Assembly (NCBI GenBank): GCA_019649035.1 | Contig: BMAT01012661.1 | Coordinates: 519,860 to 548,980 of the forward strand | Reading direction: 5' to 3' | DNA length: 29,121 nt | Origin: Elysia marginata | Taxonomy: Eukaryota; Mollusca; Gastropoda; Plakobranchidae | In this document: one piece after another, positions 1-11,000 of the stretch | Layout of the letters: every line of letters starts with the position of its first letter | Numbering within the stretch: the first letter of the stretch is position 1 | Made by a program: the position numbers and the translations under genes | Notes under the pieces: model-generated | The model's input: the letters and a program-made list of their open reading frames with translations, nothing else | What the model was told of the DNA's origin: nothing | The model's database searches: none

Positions 1-760
1 AGGTACAACCAACATGGTGGAGAAAACTAGTTGGTTGATTGGTGAACTTTGTTCTGTAAACATGACTTGTCAATAAAACAGGACTATGGCTTGCAGTAAA
101 GCCTCCATTATAGGATTTACAAATTCTTAATAAACACTTTGTTTCTTAAAAGATTTTCATACTTTTAATGGTTTTATCATAAAAAGTTGTAAGACACAAA
201 TATAATCCCTAGTAGAAATACCAAAAATCTAAGGATCCAAGTATGAAACTTTTACTGTTTTAGACCACACAAATCTCAGAAAGTAAACAAAAGCAGCTAC
301 CCCGGCGCTAACACACATGGGAATAATGAAAATAACAAAATTCTTAGTGCATTCGTAAAGTGATAGGCTAAATGTCTTGCAATCACTGAATCAGTGCTAC
401 TGAGTAAGATGTCAGAAATTCAAATTTGAGGAAACACTTTTTAAAAGTGTATTTCTCTTTTTTTCCTCTGTTTCTTACATCAACAAAATTTAATATCTTT
501 CCACAGAATATTTATTTTCTTGAAATTTTTACATATGAAAGCTCAGAAAAACTGTTTGTTCATAATCAAAATAGCATTGCCCCTGAATGTGAAAATCGCA
601 ATATGCGACTCATTTGGCCTGGCTATACGTTGATACATGTACAACATGTTCATGTAGCTTCTGCGTCACATATTCAAATGTATTTTTGTAGATGACATCT
701 GACACAGTGAGCTTCCTTTTTTATTTGAGAGGACTTAGGCTCAAACTTGAAGCAGTTTTT
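1..760. other. A+T-rich non-coding stretch
   Basis: I see no gene here. The open frame at 426-695 is a low-complexity Phe/Tyr/Ile-rich translation without recognisable motifs or splice context, so I do not annotate it. One TACATGTA palindrome lies at 634-641. The right end merges into the 3' side of the minus-strand exon described next. Confidence 0.6.
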
Positions 761-776
761 GTTTTTTAATAAACTT

Positions 777-782
777 TTTATT
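777..782 (-). promoter_or_regulatory. Possible poly(A) signal (AATAAA, minus strand)
   Basis: The plus strand reads TTTATT, so the minus strand carries AATAAA about 250 bases after the minus-strand stop codon at 1030-1032. This spacing is plausible for the 3' UTR of the terminal exon at 1030-1352. In A+T-rich DNA the hexamer is common, so it supports the exon only weakly. An AATAAA on the plus strand at 767-772 is probably chance. Confidence 0.35.
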
Positions 783-1029
783 GTTTTCAACACAGTACCA
801 TACATGACACTCATCAAATTAAAAAAAAAATTTTGAAGTTTCTTTCAGTTGTGGTTTTGCCCCATCGATTGCATTTACATCTTCAACATATCACTTAAAC
901 AATGAAACAGTCTTATAAAAGCAGCAATTTCCTGTGCTGTCTGCTGTTTTATTCACACCTAAAGTCCACCTTTCATAGATGTTTACTGCTTGCGTCAACC
1001 CAGGTGTTTGATACAAGTTAAAAGATACA

Positions 1030-1352
1030 TCATGAGCCGAGGAGCAGAAAAAGCTGTACTGTGAATTGTGATGGCTTGATTTGCTTTTGCGATGGAACTG
1101 TTTGCTGGAAAATACTAAACGGCGCCGTTGTAGAGGGTTCAAGTTTCTTCTGTGGGAAAGTGTATATACTGAAAGCATTTGATGGTTTTTCTGGCAATTC
1201 TTGATATAACGGGAAGTTAAAGATACTGAAAGCATTGGGGCTTAAAGGAAGAGTCTCTTTACTTTGATTCAACTGTTTCCCTCGCATTTGATGATTTTTG
1301 CAGAGTTCGCAGCAGTCACATGGTTTATTAATATTATGCTGAGGTTTGATAC
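1030..1352 (-). CDS. Last coding exon of an unidentified minus-strand gene (partial)
   Basis: I do not recognise the protein. Read on the minus strand, a pyrimidine-rich acceptor ending in TTTCTAG directly precedes base 1352. From there a phase-1 frame stays open for 106 codons to TGA at 1032-1030. The peptide begins with a cysteine cluster (PCDCCELCKNH, possibly metal-binding). It then has three copies of a short motif: NAFSIFNFP, NAFSIYTFP and APFSIFQQ. Several differences between copies are synonymous (ATC/ATA/ATT, CCG/CCA, TTC/TTT), which argues that this frame is under protein selection. A methionine at codon 23 of the exon could be mistaken for a start, but the open frame runs past it to the acceptor. 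Upstream exons would lie at higher coordinates; one phase-compatible candidate is 3965-4073. The overlapping 114-codon frame at 891-1235 is treated as a shadow. Confidence 0.5.
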
Positions 1353-1515
1353 CTAGAAATAGAGAGCAAGAAAAAATACATTAAACGCCATGAAGCTTCC
1401 TTAGAAAGTTTGCGCAAATTTGTGCATGCAGTATGGTTAAAAAATGTTACTGCTTGTGTTTACTACAAACTTGGATTACTGACTTGAGATTTGGATGGTA
1501 GAATTTAAAATGGTA

Positions 1516-1679
1516 CAGTGGATCCTGATAAAGTCAACATCTTGGGACCGAAAAAATGCGTTGACTTTAAAGCAAGAGTTGACTTTGATCATTACAAAGA
1601 TATAAAGAAATTCAAAGCAAGTGTTGACTTTAATCAAGAGTTTCCCCCTAAAGGTGTTGACTTTAAGTGGACTCCAATG
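1516..1679 (-). mobile_element. MITE copy a (pogo-like TIRs, TA flanks)
   Basis: This 164 bp element starts CAGTGGATCCTGATAAAGTC, ends in a related inverted terminus and is flanked by TA on both sides (1514-1515 and 1680-1681). It is in the opposite orientation to copies at 2799-2980, 12541-12711 and 24655-24824. Inside, the octamer AAGTCAAC (or GTTGACTT) recurs several times. The open frame at 1518-1715, with repeated Val-Asp-Phe, is a by-product of these internal repeats. TA flanks and CAGTGG-type ends fit non-autonomous Tc1/mariner-pogo elements; no transposase is present. Confidence 0.75.
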
Positions 1680-1681
1680 TA

Positions 1682-2166
1682 TATGTTTTGTGTACAGCCT
1701 GAATCATCATATTAAAACGATAGTTTGCCTTTTTGCATGTTTTATAGTTTTGATTTTTTAAAAGTTCAGCATTGTCAAAATGATGTTAAAATAATTATTC
1801 CTAATTTTACAAAACGATGATTTAGTATGGTACCAGTAGTGATTATAAGTATGTAATACCCTCCTATAGATAACACGGGATTGAGTGAAGCATTGACTTA
1901 GTAAGCTACGTTGTTTAATTAAAAGGTAAATGCAAGGAATGTGGCATTAATGCATAATCAAACACTAAAAGTTTAATGGATAAAAAAGAACTTTCACCCT
2001 CAATATATGTATTAAACAAATTTCTCCACACTCCCTCCTTTTAAAAGCAAGAGCGTGAAACTGATTTAAAAAATTTTACCAGGTGTAGAGTTGAAAATGG
2101 TGGTGATATCATAAGCCAATTCATTTATTTAAACAAAGAAGTGGAAAAAATGGGACAGCTGAAATA
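1682..2166. other. Non-coding, A+T-rich
   Basis: No open frame, RNA gene or repeat is recognisable between MITE copy a and the solo terminus at 2167. Confidence 0.5.
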
Positions 2167-2190
2167 GTTGACTTTATCAGGATTACATTG
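2167..2190 (+). repeat. Solo terminal repeat of the same MITE family (copy b)
   Basis: GTTGACTTTATCAGGAT followed by a diverged end and TA matches the right terminus of copy c. No matching left end is obvious nearby. Its inner 17 bases are the exact inverted counterpart of the terminus at 1516, so 1516-2190 could alternatively be read as one longer element with copy a nested at its edge. Confidence 0.6.
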
Positions 2191-2796
2191 TACGGACAAT
2201 GTGGAACATGCAGTTCAATTATCTTTGTCAGAATCCATGTCAGTCTTCCAATAAAGGAAAATTTCATGCTGTATAGTTACATTGCATGTAGATGCATCAT
2301 GCCAAACTCAGTACATGTATAACTATATGTAGTTGCATACTATTTTTATTAGAATATAAAGCCAAAAGTGAAAACTTGGTACAGATGGTGCAGTTTTTAG
2401 ACATATACATGGTATCAATACACATACTCCTCAAACACAAATCGAGTAGCTCGGCGAAACAGATCATATCTTTCAGCCGTGTCAATTTTAGATATATGGG
2501 ATCATTATAAGTTACAATTGATGAGTACTATTTCATATAATTCGGCGCAATTGAGCACTCTAAAAATCGTAATTGTAATTAAAAATCAATGCGAAAAATT
2601 TTAACAAAGGAGCAATAATATTAATACAACAGTATTGGCACCTCAATTGGTTTCTAAATTGGCTACATTTCGAGTTCCGGTATGTTTTATGATGATTGTG
2701 TAAAGGCAATTACGCCAGGTTAGGGATTCTCTATAAATAGATGTATTTCCTTTCCTCGTAATTTTCAATCTAGGCCCTAGCCGTCTCAATGCTTTA
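2191..2796. other. Non-coding, A+T-rich
   Basis: Overlapping short frames at 2292-2510 (plus) and 2297-2485 (minus) have no motif, splice context or codon pattern that would support them. A TACATGTA lies at 2312-2319. Nothing else is recognised. Confidence 0.5.
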
Positions 2797-2798
2797 TA

Positions 2799-2980
2799 TA
2801 GTGGAATCCACTTGAAGTCAACACCTTTAAGGGAAACTCTTGCTTAAAGTCAACTCTGTTTCGCAGTTCCATTTTGTATTTTTTTGTATCTTTGCTATGG
2901 TTAAAGTCAGATCTTGCGTAAAACGTAAAGTCAACACATGTTTTTAGTCCCGAGGTGTTGACTTTATCAGGATTCCACTG
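2799..2980 (+). mobile_element. MITE copy c, full length, TA flanks
   Basis: A 182 bp element with left end TAGTGGAATCCACTTGAAGT and right end GTTGACTTTATCAGGATTCC-ACTG, bounded by TA at 2797-2798 and 2981-2982. Four AAGTCA(AC)/GTTGACTT motifs are spread through it. Together with copies a, d and e it defines the family; no coding capacity. Confidence 0.8.
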
Positions 2981-2982
2981 TA

Positions 2983-3964
2983 TTGCTATGTTATTTTAAC
3001 TTAAAACAATCTCCAAACCTGCTCCAACTTCACAAGCTTCTAGATCATCTTTACCATGTGCTCTGGCGCATTTTTCCTGTCGAATATGTATTGGATGCTC
3101 ATGGCGTCATGCAGAGCTTTCCTGCTTCTTCTATCGAGAAACTAAGCTTGTGTGTATATTTTTCGTGAGGCAGGTTTAGATGCAGTTATGCCACCGTTAA
3201 TTTGTTCAAAGCCATTAAGTAATCCTCAAAACGCATTTTTAACTAATCTAAAAGAGGTAGCAATGTGAGGCAGAGAGGGAGAGAGATTTTGCAACGGTAA
3301 CAAATTAGACCCAATGCCTTTTTTTTATATTTCGTCGTTAGGTATAAACAGTAATGAACAGCTTTAAACAAGGAAATACATGTATATTTATTGAAAAGAA
3401 TTATTGTAAGCTTAGCACAGATATATATGTATATTTATAACATATTTTCATAATCAGTAATATAGTAATCTAATTCGTAATACACGTAACTATATAATAA
3501 CTACAATGATAAAAAATAACAATAAATCTGACATTACATAGGTTTATTGGGAGGAGTAAACAAATCATAACGTGAAAGTTAGGACCAATTTAGGTACATG
3601 CATTTCAATAGCTATGGTTATGGACATTTAGCGTATGATAAGCATTTTGACAATGTCACCCTTGTGATACATGTATTTGGCCAACAACAAACAATTTAGG
3701 AATAAGTAGGCCTATACAGTTCAACAAAATAATGGCACTTAAAGTTTGAACGAAATCTTGACTATAAAATGAAGTTTTGTCTTATCTTTTAAGCTTGGAT
3801 ACTCCAAAAAGCAATAGCACTGACATAAGCGCTAGTATGAGTATGAGCTTTGAAACACACACACACCATCACACACTTTGGGAAGATGTTATTTTGTGGA
3901 GATTTGATCACGTCTTTTGATTGTCTTTTTCACTCAACTAAAAGGATATGCCTACAAAACTTAC
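2983..3964. other. Non-coding, A+T-rich, small simple repeats
   Basis: Contains short AT/TATA runs (3420-3500) and a CA-rich run near 3856-3875. There is one TAGGCCTA at 3707-3714, and TACATGTA at 3377-3384 and 3668-3675. The 2983-3168 and 3850-4050 plus-strand frames have no supporting features. Confidence 0.5.
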
Positions 3965-4073
3965 GTTTTCCATGCTTAAAGCAGCCAAATTTCATCGCAA
4001 TGTTAATAAGACTGTCGCGAGTGTTCAAACACGTACCGGTACCGCCATAAATGTCAAATGATAGACCATGAGC
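3965..4073 (-). CDS. Candidate internal exon of the minus-strand gene
   Basis: On the minus strand a plausible acceptor (CTCCTCACCAG) precedes base 4073, and a donor with a perfect GTAAGT follows base 3965. The 109 bases are open in the frame beginning AHGLSFDIYGG and ending KFGCFKHGK, leaving phase 1. That is exactly what the acceptor at 1352 needs. The stretch is richer in CpG than its surroundings. The family is not recognised. The intron would be 2612 bases and would contain three MITE sequences (copies a, b and c). The phase match alone has a one in three chance, so this is tentative. Confidence 0.3.
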
Positions 4074-4352
4074 CTGGTGAGGAGTTTTTAAAAAAAATTT
4101 GCAATGTTGCGCTGGGATCTCTTAGCTTAAGTCCTAGATCTAGTTCTTAAAATCAGGACTGGTGTTGTAATAAAGGATGAAAATATCTATATACAATAAT
4201 GGTACATTGTATGCAATTAAGATAAAATTCTATAATCTTTAGTGGAACGAATTTGATTGAATACGGTTGTATTGAATGGAAACCATTTATTGATTTAAAA
4301 AACATCTACAATGTAACAGGTTATCAGAGATAAAAGGTGAAATGTACATCGT

Positions 4353-4541
4353 AAAGCACGTTTCACATGATGCGTTTCCCGCTCGGAATACTCTGGACCG
4401 GGGGCATTGGAAAATTTCTGAACCTATTGGCCCTATATTACCAACATCCTTTAACGTACCGGTAATCAGAACGGACCATGGGGAAGCAAAAACCGCCCAT
4501 AATCTTTCGCACGGGATATACGTCATGTGAAACGAGCTTTT
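4353..4541. mobile_element. Foldback / MITE-like element with about 36 bp imperfect inverted ends
   Basis: The left end AAAGCACGTTTCACATGATG is mirrored on the other strand by AAAGCTCGTTTCACATGACG at the right end. The similarity continues inward for about 15 more bases. The interior of about 120 bases is G+C-rich compared with its flanks. Both strands are open across it (4342-4530 plus, 4287-4553 minus), but neither frame shows a known motif, so I treat them as by-products. Superfamily and target-site duplication are unclear. Confidence 0.5.
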
Positions 4542-4544
4542 TAA

Positions 4545-5176
4545 TCTAGCCAATGCGCTATGAAATGTTATTTATGAGCTTTCTTTTCAATGAACTTAAG
4601 CATCTCGACATAAATCTTGCTTTGCAATTAAATCAATGTAAACTAAGAAAAAGCTTAAGAATATAAATTAATAACAAGAAAAAAGACCATTGATTGTGCG
4701 CATGTCAGATTCTTTTTTTTTATTATTATAACCGGTACCCACACTTTTAATGGATCTAGATAGATGATTCTAATCAATGCAAGAAAGGTAGATGAATGAT
4801 AGGCCTACTGCTGCCAAAAAATATAGGACGGGACGTGTAATCATAATTTTAATATTCATCTTAGATCTAGATCTAGGTCATATATTATAGATATAAATCT
4901 AGAATATTAGAGAAGATTACAACTAATCATACCTATAGATATTTTATTCTACAAATTACTATGGACACGATGATGGCATTTTTTCTGCCTTTTTGTGTGC
5001 CTTCCCATTGATAATTTTGACTTCTTGAAACAAGCTTTTCCGGTGCCTTCATAAAACGAATTTTGTTCGTTACTGCAACCCATTTGCCCACAACTAAATT
5101 TTTATGATATATTAGAGTATAAAACCTATCATGAACTTTCATTTATAAATCATCACGTGATACATTAGGCTTAATT

Positions 5177-5177
<1 letters not shown>
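4545..5177. other. Non-coding, contains AGATCTAG palindromes
   Basis: No coding signal. AGATCTAG/CTAGATCT occur near 4134-4143 (just upstream) and 4863-4875, and TAGGCCTA at 4800-4807. The 4933-5142 minus frame has no supporting feature. Confidence 0.5.

Positions 5178-5218
<41 letters not shown>
5178..5218. repeat. (AG)n microsatellite
   Basis: About twenty perfect AG units. It ends in GCGAGC. Confidence 0.95.
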
Positions 5219-5223
<5 letters not shown>

Positions 5224-5296
5224 AAGGAAAGCATAAAGATAGAGCAAATGTATAATTAAAAATATAACTTATAAGGTCTTATACAGAGCTCATACA

Positions 5297-5756
5297 CAGT
5301 GGACCTCGGATCCAACGAACTTCTCGGGAAAATTCATAAAATTCGTGGAAGGCAATGTTTATTGAAAGCCAGGCTTCTTTAAAGTAGCCCAAACAGACAA
5401 AAAAAAAAAAGACTACACTATCAATTTTGTGCGTGTACAACATTCTATTAAAATATAAATATCAAACTCGTATGCTTTGCAATACTAGCTTTTTTGCCGC
5501 TAAGTTTGGTGTATTGAAACCTTTCTCTCCCTCTGTGATAGCTGAGTTGCTGTTACAAAGGGGCTGGCGTAACAGAAAAACAGGCTAAGAAAAGACCTAC
5601 CTTTGTTTCAGTTTTACTTCTAGTTCGTTGAAAACGAGGGGGGTTCAAAACCAGTTTGTCCTATAAATTAAAAGTTAGTTTTGAAGAGTTAAGAATATGA
5701 AAAAGGACCCTCTTTCAATTCGTTGAATCCAAGTTTGTTGGAGACAAGGTCCACTG
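5297..5756. mobile_element. Second MITE, pogo/Tigger-like, about 460 bp
   Basis: The left end is CAGTGGACCTCGGATCCAAC. The right end contains GTTGGAGACAAGGTCCACTG followed by TA. The ends are inverted copies of each other over about 20 bases with a few mismatches. Internal GTTCGTTGAAAACGAGG and TTCGTTGAATCCAAG motifs echo the ends, as in Tigger-type elements. No transposase frame remains. The minus-strand frame at 5675-5857 overlaps the right end and is not a gene. Confidence 0.65.
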
Positions 5757-5759
5757 TAC

Positions 5760-6230
5760 GGTACTTGAAAAGATAACACTAACAGCAGAAAGAAACTTGT
5801 AGGCCTATTTATGCGGACGCAGAGAGAGCTCAGACGACATGTCTCTTTCAGCCGCAAGCCAAGTAGACCTATCCACCCTTCAGCTGCTCTAGAGAATAAT
5901 TATTGCAGTAGAACTAATCTATACTTCGCTGTTTTAAATCCACATACCGGTGTACACTAAAATCCTGCTATAGAAACTCGATCTAGATGTATATCATCAA
6001 GATTCATCTGCATGTTGTGAAGATTTTTTAAAATGGATTTTATGCTTGTATAAAAACGTGTATTTTATGTTTTTTTTAGAACCATGCTAATGTAACGCCT
6101 CGAGCTCACATGTGAGGAAAGGTGGAATGCAAATAAATAAACAAACCTTGCAGTAGAAACTCATAGTTAAGGGCCAAAAGAGAAAGTGGGCGAAGAAGAG
6201 CCAGACAAACATACACAAACTGAGATGTAA
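5760..6230. other. Non-coding
   Basis: No gene or repeat family recognised apart from one TAGGCCTA at 5800-5807 and a GATCTAGA near 5981. Confidence 0.5.
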
Positions 6231-6232
6231 AG

Positions 6233-6264
<32 letters not shown>

Positions 6265-6266
6265 CG

Positions 6267-6300
<34 letters not shown>
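6231..6300. repeat. Compound (GATA)n(GA)n(G)n microsatellite
   Basis: About five GATA units run into about twenty GA units with one GC interruption, ending in nine G. Confidence 0.95.
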
Positions 6301-6612
6301 AGACGTGTGGACTATGATATTGATAAAGAGGAGGATAAAACAGTTATAGGGAGATAAAAAAAAACAAGGAAAGGGCGTTGATGAGAACTCAAAGACAGGA
6401 TATTAGACGCTTGAAAGTTAAGCCTGCAGAAAGAAGAAGAAAAATCCGATGCAGTTAATACAACAATATAGAGAGAAAAAGAAAAGTGAGGAACTTTTTA
6501 ATTAGAGGTCGGCCCATTGTATAATTCTTTACTGGAACCAATTCCATTATTCTTGCTTAAAGCCGCAAAATCACGGAAACTTTACTAGTAACAAAAAACA
6601 GCATCAACAACA

Positions 6613-6613
6613 A

Positions 6614-6705
<92 letters not shown>
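6613..6705. repeat. (TAC)n / (CTA)n trinucleotide microsatellite
   Basis: About thirty perfect TAC units. It is followed at once by a TAGGCCTA palindrome (6713-6720) and then by A-rich, trinucleotide-like sequence (ACA/AAC-rich) to about 6870. Confidence 0.97.
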
Positions 6706-6988
6706 TGCCTGGTAGGCCTAATAATAAAAAAAGTAAAGATAATTATAAAAACAAATGCGATTAAAATTCACATTAATAACAACACAATGGTCACAATTAC
6801 AGCAAAAAGAACGACGACAGCAAACCCACAAAAAACTACAGTAACAACAATAAATACGACAGCTATCAGTTTAAACATTCAACGTGCAGTTCATCTAAAA
6901 ATATACTAATAATATAAGGCATTGTACTTTTTAAAATTTCTTCTAAATAAAATTTATTCCTGCCCTAAACATGACTACTGATAAAGAT

Positions 6989-6994
<6 letters not shown>

Positions 6995-7034
<40 letters not shown>
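6995..7034. repeat. (AG)n microsatellite
   Basis: About twenty perfect AG units. Confidence 0.95.
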
Positions 7035-7038
<4 letters not shown>

Positions 7039-7379
7039 TCTAAATTTCTCCTTCTGTTACAACAAAGTTTTAAAAAAATCATGAGATAAATAAAGACATT
7101 CAGTGTGTATAGTGTATTATAGGTACTTTAAAAGTTTTAACAATAATAGTATTAGTAATAGAAGAAAGAAACATTTAACTGGATAAAAAAGCCGAAGATA
7201 TCACTAAATGACACAATGACACAGCTATGTTCAAAGCAGTCAAACAGCTCAACCTGAAAAAGAAAAGAATAGAAGATGAAAAATAGTCATTCAGTCAAAT
7301 GAAAAGCTTAACATATTAGCCGATTTTTAAAGAATAAATTTAAGGTCAAAAGCTGACCAGTTATTGAACCATTCCAAAG

Positions 7380-8950
7380 GAGCCGAGGAAACTATAGTCT
7401 TAACAGTGCGATAACAAAAAAAGATTTAAAAAACAGTAATAAAGCCCCCGGAAAAGACGGTATCAACGCAGAACTACTGAAATATGGTCCGGACAAATTA
7501 GACAAGTAGGCCTATAACAAGAACATTAAATGAAACATTCGAGAATCATGAAGCACTTACCAGTGGCAGACTCACGCTATCCCATTCCTATTTAACCAAA
7601 AGGTCCACCTAAGAATCTCAGAGCTTTCACACTGCTCAACCCAATCCGAAAAACCCCATCTTCCTATAACTTAGCACGGGCGCACAAATGGCTTGCCGCA
7701 AAAACCCTCCAAGAAAAAATCTCAATAAAAATTACAGGAATAGACATGTATGTCGGCGGCATTTGATACTATTACTATCGATAGAAAAGCTCTCCTCGAC
7801 ATTCTCAAAAACATCGTTGCCGAAGAAGAGTTGAGACTTGTACGTTTCCTGCTAAGCAAAACTACTATCGATACTAAGATACACGGGGCCAGTGAAATAA
7901 AACCGTTCACAGGCAAAGGACAGCCTTGGCCTTGTGTTGTTCGTTGTATTACCAAGTAGAACATGCCTTGAAAGAACAGGCTAAGACCCACACTACCGAA
8001 ACCAAAAAGCTAAAAAAAAAAAATACTTTCGGGGAAAATTTCATACGCCGACGACGTAGATATGATTGCATCGAATAACATAGACGTAGAAGAGGTCCAA
8101 AAATGTTAGAAAAACACAAACTCTTTGCCAATGTTGAAAGAACAGAATGCATCACACTGAACTGAACTAAAACGAGACCACCAGGAAAATACCAAAAAAA
8201 AAAAAAAGTAGGAACACTCATACGCATAGGAGACAGCGAAGATCTCTAACTTGCAAAACTCCAAAACGTTTGGATTTAATGGCGACAAAGTCAAAACCAT
8301 TACCAAAAAAAAATTTATAATTATAGAGCTTTAGTTAAACCAGTGTTCACATTTAGGCCTAATTGTAGTACATGGGCACTTACAGAAACTGAAGAAAAAA
8401 ATAGATGCGTTCCATACAAAATAGCTTAAGATTAATAACAAAGAGCTAGGAATAAGACACCCAATGAAAATCACAAATAAACTCCTGCATACAAATGCAA
8501 AGAGCACCCACTTTCCATCTTTATCTTAGACAGAGACCCGCAGACGCCTCTTTGGGCACATTCTAAGGAGCGATAAAAAAAAAAATTCGCAAATCAAGCT
8601 ACGAACAGTTTCCTCAACACACAAGGGCTGAGGAGCAAGTACCGAGGGAGACCAATAACAATATTAACTGTTGTACTTAACAGCTACCTCTCCCGAACAG
8701 CAACACCACTCACCCGCAAAAGCTAAAAGGACCTTCACAAACTAAGAGATATTGCACAAGAGAGAGGCCAGTGGAGTGAGATTGCAGCAAGAATTATACA
8801 GGAGGGTGCCCAGGCGTCCACCTCGGGTGACTGAGACTCGAGGGGCTGTAAGTCAAGTAAGTCTCAAGTTTTAATAGGACCTAATGGGGAATGGTAAAAA
8901 AATTACGCGTGACACAAAAATCTAGACATACATAACACACACACAGATGC
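7380..8950 (+). mobile_element. Decayed non-LTR retrotransposon (LINE), reverse transcriptase 3' part
   Basis: The reading direction is plus, but the frame is broken by stops and shifts throughout. At 7441-7509 the translation NKAPGKDGINAELLKYG is the typical finger/palm start of a LINE reverse transcriptase. At about 8038-8090 ISYADDVDMIA contains the catalytic YADD box (8044-8055), in the same frame. At 8637-8833 KYRGRP, then DLHKLRDIAQERGQWSEIA, matches the C-terminal tail that follows the polymerase in many LINEs. The region between the first two boxes is shorter than expected and heavily decayed. No endonuclease is seen, so the copy is 5'-truncated. A CA-rich tract at 8933-8946 may mark the 3' end. 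It cannot encode an active enzyme. Confidence 0.85.
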
Positions 8951-8956
8951 TAAAGA

Positions 8957-9020
8957 GCAACAACAACAACACAAAAACAACAACAACAACAACAACAAAA
9001 AACAACAAAAAACAAAACGC
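8957..9020. repeat. (CAA)n-rich low-complexity tract
   Basis: Imperfect CAA/AAC units following the LINE tail. The 8947-9252 frame (Asn/Lys/Thr runs) derives from it. Confidence 0.85.
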
Positions 9021-9254
9021 GAAAACTACAGGCGACAACGGTGAGAACATGATAAACAATGTTTTGTTGCCAAAAATAATCTCAAGACAACTCCCGTTTC
9101 AACATAATACCACATTGCAAGCAGTTGGCCAAAATATGAGCAGCATGATATTTTCAATAAATGACTACTATTATTGTAAAGCATTGCGTGGCTTATTATT
9201 GTCATTAAACCAAGTGTATCAAACAAATCTTTACAAAAGTTGCTTTAATTAGTG

Positions 9255-10298
9255 TCAAAACCGATAATTAAGTCATTGTTTACACAGATATCTTAAAACA
9301 GAACTCAAGATGACCCTTCTGAAGTGGCATATTATTTTATGATCACCTCGAATAGACTACAGGGCATCTTTCGGTTCTCTCTTCATCGGAACTAACTTTT
9401 CAAAAACCAAACCCGAATACGTAATAGAAACCGCAGAAGTTGAAAGTGAACAGTAGGTTGGCATGAAAAAAATAATAATCGTGTGCTAGGCTTATTCCCA
9501 CTAGATCTAGTTCGATTGAGGCTCGTTTGAAGCCATTTATTGTGCTTTCACTGGTGCATTGACATGCTATTACAAAGCATTTTAATGTTAAGGGAAATAC
9601 CCACATAAACTCGTTCGATGATTGCTCCGTTTGGTAAAAAAAATCATGAAACCAGTTATATAAACATTTTTTACTAGTTTTTATTTAAGATTTGGGATTC
9701 TTTCTTAAATGCCCTAAACAGTTTATTCTGAAACTTTGGTAATCACAATCGCTGATGAGTTATTACGTCCTTGCTTTTTATCCACACTATTTTCATGTAA
9801 TGAGATTTTTAAAATTAAAACACCCGTTGTGTTGATTTTACCGACATGTTTTTATAAGTGATAATCTGCACTATTTTGTTTATTTATTAAATGACTAACT
9901 TTGCACCTAACAATCAACTTCTATGCTATATGAATAAGACGTGTGTTTAACCACTTACATAAACAGAACGAGTATTTTGGGTGATTCATCTGTAATATTT
10001 ACGCTACAACTGTAGGCCTAGAAAAGTTAGCTTACCTACAGGTTAACCCCCCCCCAAAAAAAAAACAACAAAAAACAAAAAAAACAAACAAACAACAGAT
10101 TAGCTTGTTTCCAGCAGAATCTTTGTCTTAGTCACGATTACGGTTAATATATCGGCCAGAGGTATCGGTTGCTAGTTCATCTCCATGCGTCGATTTTAGT
10201 CGACGGAATCGAACTGTTTTACAACCCGGCACTGACACCAATTTCATCTTAGACGATTGACGACAGTCAGCTTTCCTAAGATTCTAGATTGTCTCTTG
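9255..10298. other. Non-coding, A+T-rich
   Basis: No gene recognised. It contains CTAGATCTAG at 9501-9510, TAGGCCTA at 10013-10020 and a C9/A-rich homopolymer region at 10046-10098. The minus frame at 9400-9606 has no supporting feature. Confidence 0.5.
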
Positions 10299-10300
10299 AC

Positions 10301-10354
10301 CCACAGATTCTATCGTTTTTAGAATTTCCACAGATTCTATCGTTTTTAGAATTT
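10301..10354. repeat. Tandem duplication of a 27 bp unit
   Basis: CCACAGATTCTATCGTTTTT-AGAATTT occurs twice in a row (10301-10327 and 10328-10354) with no mismatch visible except at the end. Confidence 0.9.
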
Positions 10355-10379
10355 TACACCTCTCGAGTTAAACAAGAAT

Positions 10380-11000
10380 GGCATGACCTCGAATCAAACT
10401 AGATCTAGAGATTTATAGTGATCTAGATCTAGATTAGGTCTATTTTTCTCCACTGCTTTCTTGTCTTGATTCTTTTTTTTCCGAGTTCGCGTACAGGCCT
10501 TCAGCCCCAAGTTCAGGTAATCTCTAGATTTTAGGTCCTAGAGTTAGACCGTGGAGAATCTAGATTAGACAAGTTTCCATTGAGGTTTAACCATTTATAG
10601 ATTCTAGATGTTTTTGGTTTTCTACAGTTTTAAAGTAGATGGAGTGTTAACTTAATTGCATAGTGATGTAGACTACTAACAATTAGATCTAGATCTAACC
10701 GTTTAACAAGGCGCTAATTGCTATAGAGTGATGATGTAACTATTAATGTGCTGTTAATAGGAATCACAGAAAGCCTGATCCGCCATATATGAAAAATGTG
10801 TGTGGTGGCTGATATATGTGTTGTTTTTACCGTCCGGTTTGTATACATTTATGTGTTTTTATGATCTAAGATGACAAACTAGTATCAATGTTTTCTTCAG
10901 CTTTTACTCTATCGTTTGGTATCCTTCAGTATTACGGTATTTATCACTACATACACCCGTAACGCATTATAAACCCGGTACTGAAAACCGATGGTGGAGC
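10380..11000. other. Non-coding with a cluster of TCTAGATC palindromes
   Basis: CTAGATCTAG-type palindromes fall at 10399-10408, 10421-10433 and 10684-10697, with many diverged TCTAGATT copies between them. No coding frame or known repeat family is recognised. Confidence 0.5.

Noticed and set aside
891..1235. 114-codon minus-strand frame
   Set aside because: Overlaps the 1030-1352 exon in another register. The synonymous pattern of the FSI repeats favours the other frame.
1518..1715. Frame with repeated Val-Asp-Phe, looks like a repeat protein
   Set aside because: Entirely explained by the GTTGACTTT repeats of MITE copy a.
4287..4553. Overlapping 88- and 62-codon frames on opposite strands
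   Set aside because: They coincide with the foldback element and have no motif or splice sites.
7722..8306. Several frames on both strands
   Set aside because: They lie in the decayed LINE. Only the YADD-containing and NKAPGKDG frames are meaningful, and they are broken.
8947..9252. 101-codon frame starting with Asn/Lys/Thr runs
   Set aside because: Translation of a CAA microsatellite and its flank.
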